DNA of 64,000 nucleotides from Lewinellaceae bacterium (GCA_020636005.1 JACJYR010000001.1:3104501-3168500); one strand, 5' to 3'; shown: positions 26,230 to 45,239, counted from the stretch's first letter. Translations and numbers: made by a program. The notes: generated by a model from the letters alone, not told the origin.

Positions 26230-26309
26230 TTTGTGTTTTTGTGTTTGCGTGTTTATGTGTTTTTCAAACCAAGTAAAAACACAAAAACACGCAAACACAA
26301 AAACACAAA
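26230..26309. repeat. 35-bp near-perfect inverted repeat made of octamers
   Basis: Left arm 26230-26264 (TGTGTTTT/TGCGTGTT-type words) and right arm 26275-26309 pair at 34 of 35 positions with a 10-nt loop. It lies entirely in the gap between the stop codon at 26229 and the ATG at 26321; further ACACAAAA units run up to the start codon. A stable RNA hairpin here could protect or separate parts of the operon message. Confidence 0.88.
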
Positions 26310-26320
26310 AACACAAAATA

Positions 26321-27166
26321 ATGGACACCACCCTCCTCAACGAGCGCATCCGCCACTTCTACGACCAGTCCACCCGCATCTGGCTGGACACCTGGGGCGA
26401 GCACATGCACCACGGCTATTATGGCGCTGATGGCAGTTTGAAAAAAAACCACCAGCAGGCGCAGGTTGACTTGATTGAGGAACTGCTTCGTTGGGGTGGA
26501 TTGAAAAATGCCAGCAATATCCTCGACGCGGGCTGCGGCGTGGGCGGCAGCGCCCGCTACCTGGCCAAGCGCTTCGGGGCTAACGTGATAGGCCTCACGC
26601 TCAGCCCCGTGCAGGCGGAGCAGGGGGTGCGTTTCACCAAAAAAGCAAAACTGGAAAGCCGGGTGAAAATAGTGGCCCGTGATCTCATGTCGCTCAGCCC
26701 CGCCGACGGCCCGTTCGATCTGATCTGGTCGCTGGAAAGTGCCGAGCATATTGAAGACAAAAAGCGTCTGCTGGAAATGTTCTATGATTTATTGACGCCC
26801 GGCGGCCAGTTCCTCATGGCCACCTGGTGCCACCGCAACGAGCCGCCCGCACTGAACACCCCGGAAAACGCCTTACTTGAAAAACTCTACGAACTCTATC
26901 ACCTGCCGCCAATGGTTTCGATAAAACATTTTGAGCAAATGGCGGTGGAAACGGGGTTCCGGGAAGTTCAATCGGGCGACTGGAGCGAGGCCGTTGCACC
27001 GTTTTGGAATGCCGTTATCCGTTCGGCCATCAGTTGGCGGAGCGTGGCGGGGCTGCTGCGTTCTGGCCTCGGCACGATGAAGGGAGCCTGGGCCATGCGC
27101 TATATGACACGGGGCTACCGGATGGGCACTATCAAATTCGGCGTTTTACAAGGGAAAAAACTATGA
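26321..27166 (+). CDS. Gamma-tocopherol methyltransferase-like (VTE4-type) SAM methyltransferase
   Basis: 281 aa from ATG at 26321; the frame extends upstream into octamer repeat DNA and that part is not protein-like. The N-terminus (RIRHFYDQSTRIWLDTWGEH then MHHGYY) and motif I (ILDAGCGVGGSARYLAKRFG, followed by GLTLSPVQ) are characteristic of the gamma-tocopherol/phosphoethanolamine-type methyltransferases, as in plant and cyanobacterial VTE4. Motif SLESAEHIEDK and LTPGGQFLMATWCHRN follow. VTE4 adds the final methyl to gamma-tocopherol. Related enzymes act on other phenols or sarcosine, so the assignment leans on the VTE2/VTE3 neighbours. Its stop codon overlaps the next start (ATGA), indicating translational coupling. 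Confidence 0.72.
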   Translation: MDTTLLNERIRHFYDQSTRIWLDTWGEHMHHGYYGADGSLKKNHQQAQVDLIEELLRWGGLKNASNILDAGCGVGGSARYLAKRFGANVIGLTLSPVQAEQGVRFTKKAKLESRVKIVARDLMSLSPADGPFDLIWSLESAEHIEDKKRLLEMFYDLLTPGGQFLMATWCHRNEPPALNTPENALLEKLYELYHLPPMVSIKHFEQMAVETGFREVQSGDWSEAVAPFWNAVIRSAISWRSVAGLLRSGLGTMKGAWAMRYMTRGYRMGTIKFGVLQGKKL

Positions 27167-28059
27167 ACACCCTGCGCAATTTCATCCACTTCGCCCGCCT
27201 GCACACCGTGGTCGGCACCACGCTAAGTATCGTTTGCCTTTACTTTTTGGCGCTTTCATTTTCCGATATGGAGGAGTTTCATTGGCGGGAACTGGCGCTC
27301 ACCCTCGTCAGTTGCCTCGGTGCCAATATCTACATCGTGGGCCTCAACCAGATCACCGACGTGGAAATTGACCGCATCAACAAGCCTTACCTGCCGCTGG
27401 CTTCCGGCGCTTTTTCTATGCGCACGGGATATTCGATCATTATTATTTCGGTATTAATTTCACTCATTATTGCCTTTTATTTGGGGCACTATTTATTGTG
27501 GACGGTACTGTTGAGCCTGGCCCTTGGCACGGCCTATTCTTTGCCTCCTTTTCGGCTGAAACGCTTTCATTTCTGGGCGGCCTTTTGCATCATTGCCGTG
27601 CGGGGCTTGATAGTGAATTTGCTATTGTTCCTGCATTTTCATTTTATATTAAATGGGCAGCACAATGTGCCGGTGATTATTTGGCTGCTTACGGCCACTA
27701 TTTTTATATATAGCATTGTCATCGCCTGGTTTAAAGATATACCGGATATGGAGGGCGACAGGCGGTTCCAGATTAATACGCTCACTTTACGACTGGGCGC
27801 TGCTACTGTTTTCAGGTTTGGAAATGGGTTGGTAATAATAGTCTATATGGCCCTGATTGTCCTGCCTTTTTTGATAAAATTGAATGTAAATACCTGGTTG
27901 TTTGCAGGAGCACATATTGTCCTGTTGGTATTGCTTTTGTCGGCGAAATCAAAGGTGGAATTGGGCGAAAGGGCTGCTGTTTTTAAATATTACCAGTTTT
28001 TTTGGGTGCTGTTTTTTTTGGAGTATATCACGTTTGCCACGAGTGGGCTTTTTGGATAA
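27163..28059 (+). CDS. Homogentisate prenyl/phytyltransferase, VTE2-type (UbiA superfamily)
   Basis: 298 aa starting at the ATG that overlaps the preceding stop. A polytopic membrane protein (about 8-9 helices) with two Asp-rich motifs, NQITDVEID and KDIPDMEGDR. The sequence after the first, RINKPYLPLASG, plus GTAYSLPPFRLKRF and AVRGLIVNLLLFLHF, is the hallmark of homogentisate phytyltransferases (slr1736/VTE2) rather than of UbiA or MenA. The reaction joins homogentisate to phytyl- or geranylgeranyl-diphosphate with loss of CO2, the committed step to tocopherols and plastoquinone-like compounds. Position at the end of the cluster with two matching methyltransferases makes this call well supported. 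Confidence 0.85.
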   Translation: MNTLRNFIHFARLHTVVGTTLSIVCLYFLALSFSDMEEFHWRELALTLVSCLGANIYIVGLNQITDVEIDRINKPYLPLASGAFSMRTGYSIIIISVLISLIIAFYLGHYLLWTVLLSLALGTAYSLPPFRLKRFHFWAAFCIIAVRGLIVNLLLFLHFHFILNGQHNVPVIIWLLTATIFIYSIVIAWFKDIPDMEGDRRFQINTLTLRLGAATVFRFGNGLVIIVYMALIVLPFLIKLNVNTWLFAGAHIVLLVLLLSAKSKVELGERAAVFKYYQFFWVLFFLEYITFATSGLFG

Positions 28060-28094
28060 AAAAGGTGGGACAAAATCTATCCTTATAGGTAAAC

Positions 28095-28127
28095 GTCATT
28101 AAAAGTCATTAGTCATTGCGGTCATTA
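28095..28127 (+). repeat. GTCATTA/GTCATTG repeat, 4 copies
   Basis: Four GTCATTR words at 28095, 28105, 28112 and 28121; only the middle pair is in exact 7-nt register. This is the reverse-complement family of the CCAATGA tract at 2859. Confidence 0.6.
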
Positions 28128-28175
28128 ACATTGAAAATCAATTACTTGTAAAAATAAGGCTATTATACTGTACGC

Positions 28176-28231
28176 TTTTGGCCTTTGGCAGTTGGCAAAA
28201 GCCAAGGGCTAACTGCCAATGGCTAATAGCA
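28176..28231. repeat. Eight-copy heptamer repeat forming a hairpin
   Basis: Eight consecutive 7-mers: TTTTGGC, CTTTGGC, AGTTGGC, AAAAGCC, AAGGGCT, AACTGCC, AATGGCT, AATAGCA. The first three are NNTTGGC and the rest are near their reverse complement, so the tract can fold back on itself. It lies about 115 bp after the prenyltransferase gene and could end its transcript. Confidence 0.8.
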
Positions 28232-28526
28232 AACCGACAAAACCATCCGTGTTTTAGTTTAGTTTTGAATGCGACTATCTATAAAGTGCCTTTATGAAAC
28301 TTAGGATCGAAGGAAAAATAACCCACCTTGAGCGGGCTTTTTGAACATGACTTGCCCAATTTACTGAAGCCTCGCTCCCTGCGAAAGTCTTTGCTGGAAA
28401 ATTTAGCATAATAATTAATCTAAAGACCTAAGCAGCCCATTAGATGAGTTCCCCTCAAACCTCTCATCATAGCATCTGTTTTGCACGAAATCGCCTACCT
28501 TGCCATACTTTGACACCCGACCAGCT

Positions 28527-28900
28527 ATGATGAGAACAATTGCCATCCTTTTTCTAACCTTGTGCGCCCACCTGCACTCGCAGCCACAGGGTTCTTCCAC
28601 CCGGCTCTCCGTCAACGAAGGCCTTTCGCAGGGCATGGTGTTCGACATCCTGCCAACAAGGGACGGCTTTCGACGGCCACTGCCCGCCTTAAAATCTTTT
28701 CACCTGAACCATTCAATCCCGTTGCCGTTGCCAACAATGAGGTGTACCGCCAGCCTGAAGGCAGCCAAGGCCGGATTTGGCAAAAATCAACGGTTATGCA
28801 CCTTATTGGCGTTTTTTCCACTTATCGAAACAATCCTTTCCCAGTTGCCAGATAAATTTGTGGATGGGTTTCAAAACATTTTTAATACTGACCGTTAATT
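28527..28900 (+). pseudogene. Decayed N-terminus of a Reg_prop sensor kinase
   Basis: The frame from 28527 encodes a signal peptide (MMRTIAILFLTLCAHLHS) and the typical opening of a two-component regulator propeller (LSVNEGLSQGMVFDILPTRD). It then breaks just after DGF, where family members continue with a WFGT...GLNRYDG motif. The propeller sequence reappears in another frame (LKIFSPEPFNPVAVANNEVY, then EGSQGRIW) from about 28690. This fits a short internal deletion plus a frameshift. No downstream kinase domains remain. The intact hybrid kinase gene starts 20 bp further on, so this is probably the relic of a tandem paralogue. Confidence 0.7.
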
Positions 28901-28920
28901 TGAATTTGTAGTTTGTACAG

Positions 28921-31900
28921 ATGAAAACCATTCTCTCCAGCTATATCTTCCATTTTCTGTGTGCCCTTGCCGGGTTTTCACAGGCCGGGCAAATGCCGCC
29001 TACGCCACTTTATTTCAAGCAGGCGCTAAAAGAGGCCCGGGTATTGGAGGACTTCCAGGGGTTTGACAACCTGTATGAAGACCAGGACAGATTTATCTGG
29101 TTCCTTTCCGACAAGGGCATGTTTCGCTATGACGGTGTCGGGTTGATGCCCGTCATGTCCGACCCCATTGACCTCAACTCGCTTTCCTCCAACAGGGTAA
29201 AAGATGTGATACAGAACGAACAGGGTGTTTTTTGGATTACGACCCGCAATGGCGGGCTGAACGCCTACGACGCCATGACCGGTAAGTTCACGCATTACCG
29301 GCATGATGCCAATGACGAAACCACCCTTTCTACCGATGACCTGTTTTTCCTGCAAAAAGACCCGGACGGCAAGCTCTGGATAGGGAGCAATGTCGGGATG
29401 AATATTTTTGACCCGAATACGGGCAAGAATACCCGTGTACTGCCCCGGCCCGGCGTAGCCGGTGAGTTGCAGGGGCACCCCTGGTCGCCTGTCATTATTG
29501 CGCAGCAACGAGTCTATGTCCTGACCACTGCCGGGTTGGAGTTTTTTGACCAAAAAGAACAGAAATGGCATTACTTCCCCGTGCTGGACGAAAAGGGCGA
29601 TACCATCCGGGTGGGTATCAGCAGCTCTTTCTCGACCCCCAAAAGTATATGTATGGACCGGAAAGGCCTGCTTTGGCTCGGGATGCCAAATCGGTCAGGA
29701 CTTTGGGTGTTCGATGCCAAAACCTCCCGTTTGACAGCCTTCGGTGGGCACACTGCTGCGGGCGGGCAGGTTGCCGATCCTGGTGCGATCCTGGAAGATC
29801 GGTCAGGGCGACTTTGGGTTGCTGCCCAAAACGGGATCTGGCGGTTATCGCCTGACCGGGAGACGCTGGAACATTGCAAGTTGATAGATAATGACAAACA
29901 GCAAGAATTGAAAAATATCCCGACCATTTTCCGGGACCGAAGCGGATTGATTTGGACGAAAGTTACTACAGAAAAAAGCCCCTATTTTTTTGACCCGAAC
30001 CAGGAAATGGGCCATGTCCTGAAATTGCCAAGGGTAAACAACCAGCCCATCGCAACCAATCATATTTTATTTGACCCCAACGGGCTCATCTGGCTGGCAA
30101 CCAATTCGGGAATAATGCGGTGCAACCCTTTGTCGGGAGAGACAAGTTACGCAATCGAGGGGGTCATTTGCTATAATGCCATTTTTTGGGAGGACAATTA
30201 TTTGTTGGCGTGTACCAATGAAGGTTTGCTTGTGCTTGATAAAAAATCCGGGCGATCCTGGCCGGTCCGGCTGGGAAGTGCCGTGGAAGAGCCCATCCCG
30301 GAGATAATGTGCGCAACAACAGACCACGACGGCGACCTGTGGTTTTCAACCTGGGGCAACGGGCTGTACCACCTGCGCAGGGATGCATTCGATGTCCGTT
30401 CGGGTATCGCCACAGCATTTGAACAATGGAAATACGGCCCGTCGGAACCAAGCGGCTTACCTTCCAACCTGCTGGCCAGTATCGCCGTGGATGCCGGCAA
30501 CAAGATCTGGGTTTGCGGAGCAGAAAACGGGCTGAATTCCGTTGACAAAAGCACTGGCAAAGTTCAGCGGTACATGTACGAGCAGGGCAACGTCAACGGC
30601 ATTGCCAGTAACTATACCTCGGAGCTGCAAATTGACAACGATGGAGATATCTGGATATCGTTGGGATTGAAGTTGATAGAGCGTTTTTCTCCTGAAACAG
30701 GGCATTTTAAAAAATACGATTCCTCGGACGGCTTGCCCAATTATAGCATTTCGCAGATAGCAAAGGACAAAACTGGCAAGATATGGATCAACCAAACGCA
30801 GGTGGTTTCCTGTATTGATCCGGCTACAGGGGATGTCGCCATCTTCCCACAGGTGGCTGCCACTTCCCTGTATCACGAGGCAATTGTTGTACACCCTGAA
30901 ACAAATGAGGTATATTTTGCCTGTCAGGGTGAAGTGAGAAGTTTCAATCCGGCAACTTTCAAAAACCAAGGCGAAGAAGCTTCTCCCATCCTGTTGTCGA
31001 AGGTATCCCATTACGACCCGGCGGGAGATGGAAATATGCTCGAACTGCCTGAAAACCAATGGAAAAAAACGGCGCTCTCCCTCACCCATCTTGAAAATAC
31101 CGTAGAGATCGAGTATGCGTTGCTCGATTACCGCAATCCGCAGTCCCGTGAATATGCGTATTCCCTGACCGAGAGTGGCAGCCAACCCCGGTGGATTTAT
31201 GCGGGCAGCAAAAACACGGTAAGCTTTGCCAACCTGTCCCCCGGCAGTTACCTGTTTTCGGTAAAAGGCAGAAACAGCTACGGTGTATGGAACGAAGAAC
31301 CAACCTCCTTGTCCATCACCATCCGCCCGCCCTGGTGGGCCACTTGGTGGGCGTATTTGCTCTATGCCATAGCCGCCATTTTTGGGTTGATTGGTATCAG
31401 AAACTATGAAATCCGCCGAAAACTGGCCGCCACCGAAGCCCTGCGCTTACAAGAATTGGACGAATTCAAAAACCGCTTTTTCACCAACATCACCCACGAG
31501 TTCCGCACGCCGCTCACGGTGATTTTAGGAACTTCCGAACAGGTGGAAATGAAAGTGGACGATGGCCTGAAAAGTAAAATCAAGCTCATCCGGCGCAACG
31601 GCGAGAACCTCCTCCGCCTCATTAACCAAATCCTCGACCTGGCCAAACTCGAATCCAAAGCCCTGAAAATCAACTACGTGCAGGGCGACGTACTGCCTTA
31701 CCTCCGCTACATCGCCGAAAGCCTGCATTCCTACGCCAACGCCCAAAACGTGCTGCTGCGGGTAGAAAGCAAGGAGCGGGAAATCGTGATGGACTACGAC
31801 CCGGAGCGCCTGCTGCAAATCGTGTACAACCTGCTGTCGAATGCCATCAAGTTTACACCATCCGGCGGGCGGGTGGTGCTAAACGTCGGCAGGGTTCTGA

Positions 31901-33144
31901 ACCCTGCCGACGCTGTTACGCTCACCGTCACCGACACCGGCGCCGGTATCCCATCCGCCGACCTGCCCCATATTTTTGACCGCTTCCACCAGGCCAATAA
32001 CCTGGAAAAAGCCAAGGCCGGCGGCACCGGCATCGGGTTGGCACTGACCAAAGAACTGGTCACCGCCATGGGTGGCGAAATCAGCGTGGAAAGCGAGGAG
32101 GGCAAAGGCTCGACCTTCACGGTGCAGTTGCCGGTCACAAATAGAAGTGAGAAGCGAGAAGTGAGAAGTGAGGAGAGCCAATCGGGAAGTACATCGGTTG
32201 AAGCCGAAGTGCCTTCCTCACTCCTCACCTCGCCCCTGACGCCACCCCTGACCCCTAAAGGGGGACCATCTTTGCCAAATACTGCTAACATTCCTGAATT
32301 TACCACAAAACTTCCCATTTTAGGTTCCCCTTCAGGGGTCAGGGGCGGCGGCGGCGCTTCCTCACTCCTCACTCCTCACCCCTCACTTCTTGAAAAATCC
32401 TCCCTCCTCATCATCGAAGATAACCCCGACGTCGTCGAATACCTCGCCGATTGCCTGCGGGAAAGCTATGCCCTCGACTTCGCCTACAACGGCCGGGCGG
32501 GCATCGAAAAGGCACTGGAAACCGTCCCCGACCTTATCGTGAGCGACGTGATGATGCCCGAAAAAGACGGCTTCGAAGTGGTGGAAACCCTCAAGCATGA
32601 CGAACGCAGCAGCCATATCCCCATCGTTCTGCTGACGGCCAAGGCCGATGTGGAAAGCCGGATCAAGGGCCTGCGCCGGGGGGCCGATGCCTACCTCGCC
32701 AAGCCCTTCCACCAGGAAGAATTGCTGGTGACGCTGTACAACCTGCTTGAACTGCGCCGGAAACTCCAACTTAAATACTCAGAATTGGCCTCCCAATCAC
32801 CAATCACCAGTCACCAATCACCAGTCACCGACGCTGAGGATGCCTTCCTCCAAAAAGTCCGGGATGCCGTCACCGAGCACCTCTCCGACCCTCAATTCTC
32901 GGTGGACGACCTCTGCCGCTCCCTGGCCATGAGCCAGCCCCAGCTTCACCGCAAGCTGACAGCACTGACCGGGAAAAACGCCACCATCTTCATTCGTTCC
33001 ATCCGCCTGGCCAAAGCAAAAGAACTGCTGCGGGACAATGGAATGACGGTCAGTGAAGTGGCCTGGGCCGTCGGATTTACGGATCCGAAATATTTCAGCC
33101 GGGTGTTTTCTGAAGCATTCGGCGTTTCGCCAAGTAAATTCTGA
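28921..33144 (+). CDS. Hybrid two-component system protein (Reg_prop, Y_Y_Y, HisKA, HATPase, REC, AraC HTH)
   Basis: 1407 aa with all parts of a two-component system in one chain. In order: signal peptide (1-20), a periplasmic two-propeller sensor (about 35-720), Y_Y_Y (725-803), a membrane helix (about 804-827) and HisKA with the phospho-histidine in NITHEFRTPLT (near 859). HATPase_c (about 955-1070, GTGIGLAL) follows, then a receiver domain (about 1161-1277; aspartate in VSDVMMPEKDG, lysine in YLAKPFH) and an AraC-type HTH (about 1306-1407). Such HTCS proteins usually sense glycans or other surface ligands and control neighbouring genes. The 84-residue linker between kinase and receiver (1075-1158) and the segment before the HTH are built from repeat DNA. 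No SusC/SusD genes are nearby. Confidence 0.94.
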   Translation: MKTILSSYIFHFLCALAGFSQAGQMPPTPLYFKQALKEARVLEDFQGFDNLYEDQDRFIWFLSDKGMFRYDGVGLMPVMSDPIDLNSLSSNRVKDVIQNEQGVFWITTRNGGLNAYDAMTGKFTHYRHDANDETTLSTDDLFFLQKDPDGKLWIGSNVGMNIFDPNTGKNTRVLPRPGVAGELQGHPWSPVIIAQQRVYVLTTAGLEFFDQKEQKWHYFPVLDEKGDTIRVGISSSFSTPKSICMDRKGLLWLGMPNRSGLWVFDAKTSRLTAFGGHTAAGGQVADPGAILEDRSGRLWVAAQNGIWRLSPDRETLEHCKLIDNDKQQELKNIPTIFRDRSGLIWTKVTTEKSPYFFDPNQEMGHVLKLPRVNNQPIATNHILFDPNGLIWLATNSGIMRCNPLSGETSYAIEGVICYNAIFWEDNYLLACTNEGLLVLDKKSGRSWPVRLGSAVEEPIPEIMCATTDHDGDLWFSTWGNGLYHLRRDAFDVRSGIATAFEQWKYGPSEPSGLPSNLLASIAVDAGNKIWVCGAENGLNSVDKSTGKVQRYMYEQGNVNGIASNYTSELQIDNDGDIWISLGLKLIERFSPETGHFKKYDSSDGLPNYSISQIAKDKTGKIWINQTQVVSCIDPATGDVAIFPQVAATSLYHEAIVVHPETNEVYFACQGEVRSFNPATFKNQGEEASPILLSKVSHYDPAGDGNMLELPENQWKKTALSLTHLENTVEIEYALLDYRNPQSREYAYSLTESGSQPRWIYAGSKNTVSFANLSPGSYLFSVKGRNSYGVWNEEPTSLSITIRPPWWATWWAYLLYAIAAIFGLIGIRNYEIRRKLAATEALRLQELDEFKNRFFTNITHEFRTPLTVILGTSEQVEMKVDDGLKSKIKLIRRNGENLLRLINQILDLAKLESKALKINYVQGDVLPYLRYIAESLHSYANAQNVLLRVESKEREIVMDYDPERLLQIVYNLLSNAIKFTPSGGRVVLNVGRVLNPADAVTLTVTDTGAGIPSADLPHIFDRFHQANNLEKAKAGGTGIGLALTKELVTAMGGEISVESEEGKGSTFTVQLPVTNRSEKREVRSEESQSGSTSVEAEVPSSLLTSPLTPPLTPKGGPSLPNTANIPEFTTKLPILGSPSGVRGGGGASSLLTPHPSLLEKSSLLIIEDNPDVVEYLADCLRESYALDFAYNGRAGIEKALETVPDLIVSDVMMPEKDGFEVVETLKHDERSSHIPIVLLTAKADVESRIKGLRRGADAYLAKPFHQEELLVTLYNLLELRRKLQLKYSELASQSPITSHQSPVTDAEDAFLQKVRDAVTEHLSDPQFSVDDLCRSLAMSQPQLHRKLTALTGKNATIFIRSIRLAKAKELLRDNGMTVSEVAWAVGFTDPKYFSRVFSEAFGVSPSKF
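32143..32394. repeat. Repeat element inserted in frame in the hybrid kinase gene
   Basis: A nested inverted structure. The outer arms are heptamer tracts: five AGAAGTG-type units at 32143-32177 and four CCTCACT-type units at 32360-32387, with two more at 32216-32229. The inner arms contain CCACCCCTGACCCCTAAAGG (from 32242) and its near reverse complement (about 32323-32352). The whole block is 252 nt, 84 codons, and keeps the frame open. It lies exactly in the linker between the HATPase and receiver domains, where family members have only a short spacer. Confidence 0.8.
32793..32827 (+). repeat. Heptamer repeat (CCAATCA/CCAGTCA), 5 copies, in coding sequence
   Basis: Five 7-mers in exact register (CCAATCA twice, CCAGTCA, CCAATCA, CCAGTCA) encode the linker QSPITSHQSPVT between the receiver domain and the AraC helix-turn-helix of the hybrid kinase. 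The 35-nt tract is not a multiple of three, yet the downstream HTH is in frame. Confidence 0.88.
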
Positions 33145-33526
33145 CAATCCTCCAAACGCCTGTTTTCCAATCTTTTACAAAGCATCATTTTTGACCTGAA
33201 TGGCAACTCCACCTTTTTGAATGGAGATTCCACCTGCCTGCATGGAGATTCCACCTTTTTGAATGGAGAATGGGAAGGCCCCGGCCCCTGCCGCCCCCAT
33301 CTTTGGTTGCGAAAAGCAACAGCCCAACACAACATAAATTCATCTCCGGGGGGCAGGTCAACTTTGCCTGTCATCGTACCTGCCTCCATATTTTTTGGAA
33401 GGACGCCGGAGATGTTTTCCCGACAACTGGTTCAAGACTCACCCTGCAAAACCCGGCAACTGCCAATGCGGCAGGTGGTTGCCCAGGGGTATTCATGCTT
33501 TTTGCCGCTGTCATTTTTTTAAAACA
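33145..33526. other. Intergenic region upstream of the giant surface protein gene
   Basis: It holds the three-copy 21-bp repeat at 33207-33269 and otherwise no gene. The long frame of the next gene is technically open from 33395, but the residues before 33527 are not protein-like. Confidence 0.55.
33207..33269 (+). repeat. 21-bp direct tandem repeat, 3 copies
   Basis: Copies start at 33207, 33228 and 33249. Copies one and three differ only at the first base; copy two differs at four central positions (TGCCTGC for TTTTTGA). Each begins YTCCACCT and ends ATGGAGA. It lies 63 bp after the hybrid kinase stop. Confidence 0.85.
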
Positions 33527-44659
<11,133 letters not shown>

Positions 44660-44690
44660 GGCGCACATTGGGGGAGCCAAAGCTGGTTTG

Positions 44691-45023
44691 TCATATCTCG
44701 TAATGGCAGCCATTGGAATAGACTACCAGTTCCGTCCATTTCAACCGGGCGTAAAAAATAAAGATAGCACTGAGCAGCAGCCAAAACAGGAACACCGGCC
44801 ACTTATTATTTTTCAAAAAACGGGGCACCGCATAATAGGCTATGAAATAGGTAGCCAGTAAGAGGGCAGGCAGGGAAAGGGCAGTAGCGGAAAAAAACTG
44901 GAGGTTCTTGCCGGGCTGCATGTGCATGAGGTTGGCAAAATACTCCGAAACAATATAGGCCAGCCAAAACAATATATGAATGGTCAACTGCTGCCTATTG
45001 ATATGTTGAAAAATGGCACTCAT
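44691..45023 (-). pseudogene. Truncated membrane part of a LytS/His_kinase-type sensor
   Basis: 110 aa. The N-terminus (IHILFWLAYIVSEYFAN) and following helices (YFIAYYAVPRFL, WPVFLFWLLLSAIFIFY) look like the first three of four membrane segments of LytTR-partner histidine kinases of Bacteroidota. The frame then stops shortly after residue 90, before any kinase domain, and its last 15 residues are unrelated. The gene end abuts the giant protein gene. It may be a decayed gene or, less likely, a small membrane protein. Confidence 0.5.
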
Positions 45024-45074
45024 CCTATTATTTTATGCAAAATAAACCCGCCGGAAAAGGGCTTGGCTTCAATA

Positions 45075-45149
45075 GTATAGCAACGACTGCTTTGGGTATA
45101 GCAACGACCATTTTGTTCCGTTTTTCCCCTAAACCTGTTGTTGCTATAC
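45075..45149. repeat. GTATAGCAACGAC: two direct copies and one inverted copy
   Basis: Direct copies lie at 45075-45087 and 45096-45108. An inverted copy with one mismatch lies at 45137-45149. The spacing (21 bp between direct copies) and location between divergent genes would suit an operator, but it could also be a decayed repeat. Confidence 0.55.
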
Positions 45150-45180
45150 GTTCATTAGCTGGTGCGCTATTTTCAAAATT

Positions 45181-45206
45181 TTGCTTTCAAAACAGGAATA
45201 TGTTTG
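45181..45206 (+). promoter_or_regulatory. Predicted promoter of the GldM-C-like gene
   Basis: TTG (45181-45183), a 15-nt spacer and TATGTTTG (45199-45206) match the Bacteroidota consensus except for a slightly short spacer. The box is 33 bp upstream of the start codon. Confidence 0.45.
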
Positions 45207-45239
45207 CTGTAAATATTCTTCACCAAAAATTTAAAAGTC

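Larger units (their letters stand above)
28060..28526. other. Intergenic region with heptamer tracts
   Basis: No gene is visible. It holds a GTCATTA/GTCATTG tract (28095-28127) and the eight-copy heptamer hairpin at 28176-28231. The rest (28232-28526) is AT-rich without clear structure. Confidence 0.55.

Noticed and set aside
26231..26320. N-terminal extension of the VTE4-like protein
   Set aside because: The codons lie in the octamer hairpin and translate to low-complexity Lys/Thr/His sequence.
27163..28059. MenA or UbiA (menaquinone or ubiquinone prenyltransferase)
   Set aside because: The RINKPYLPLASG segment after the first Asp-rich motif and the KDIPDMEGDR second motif are those of homogentisate prenyltransferases.
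33395..33526. N-terminal extension of the giant protein
   Set aside because: These 44 codons are Cys/Arg-rich and unlike an export signal; a proper signal peptide follows the ATG at 33527.
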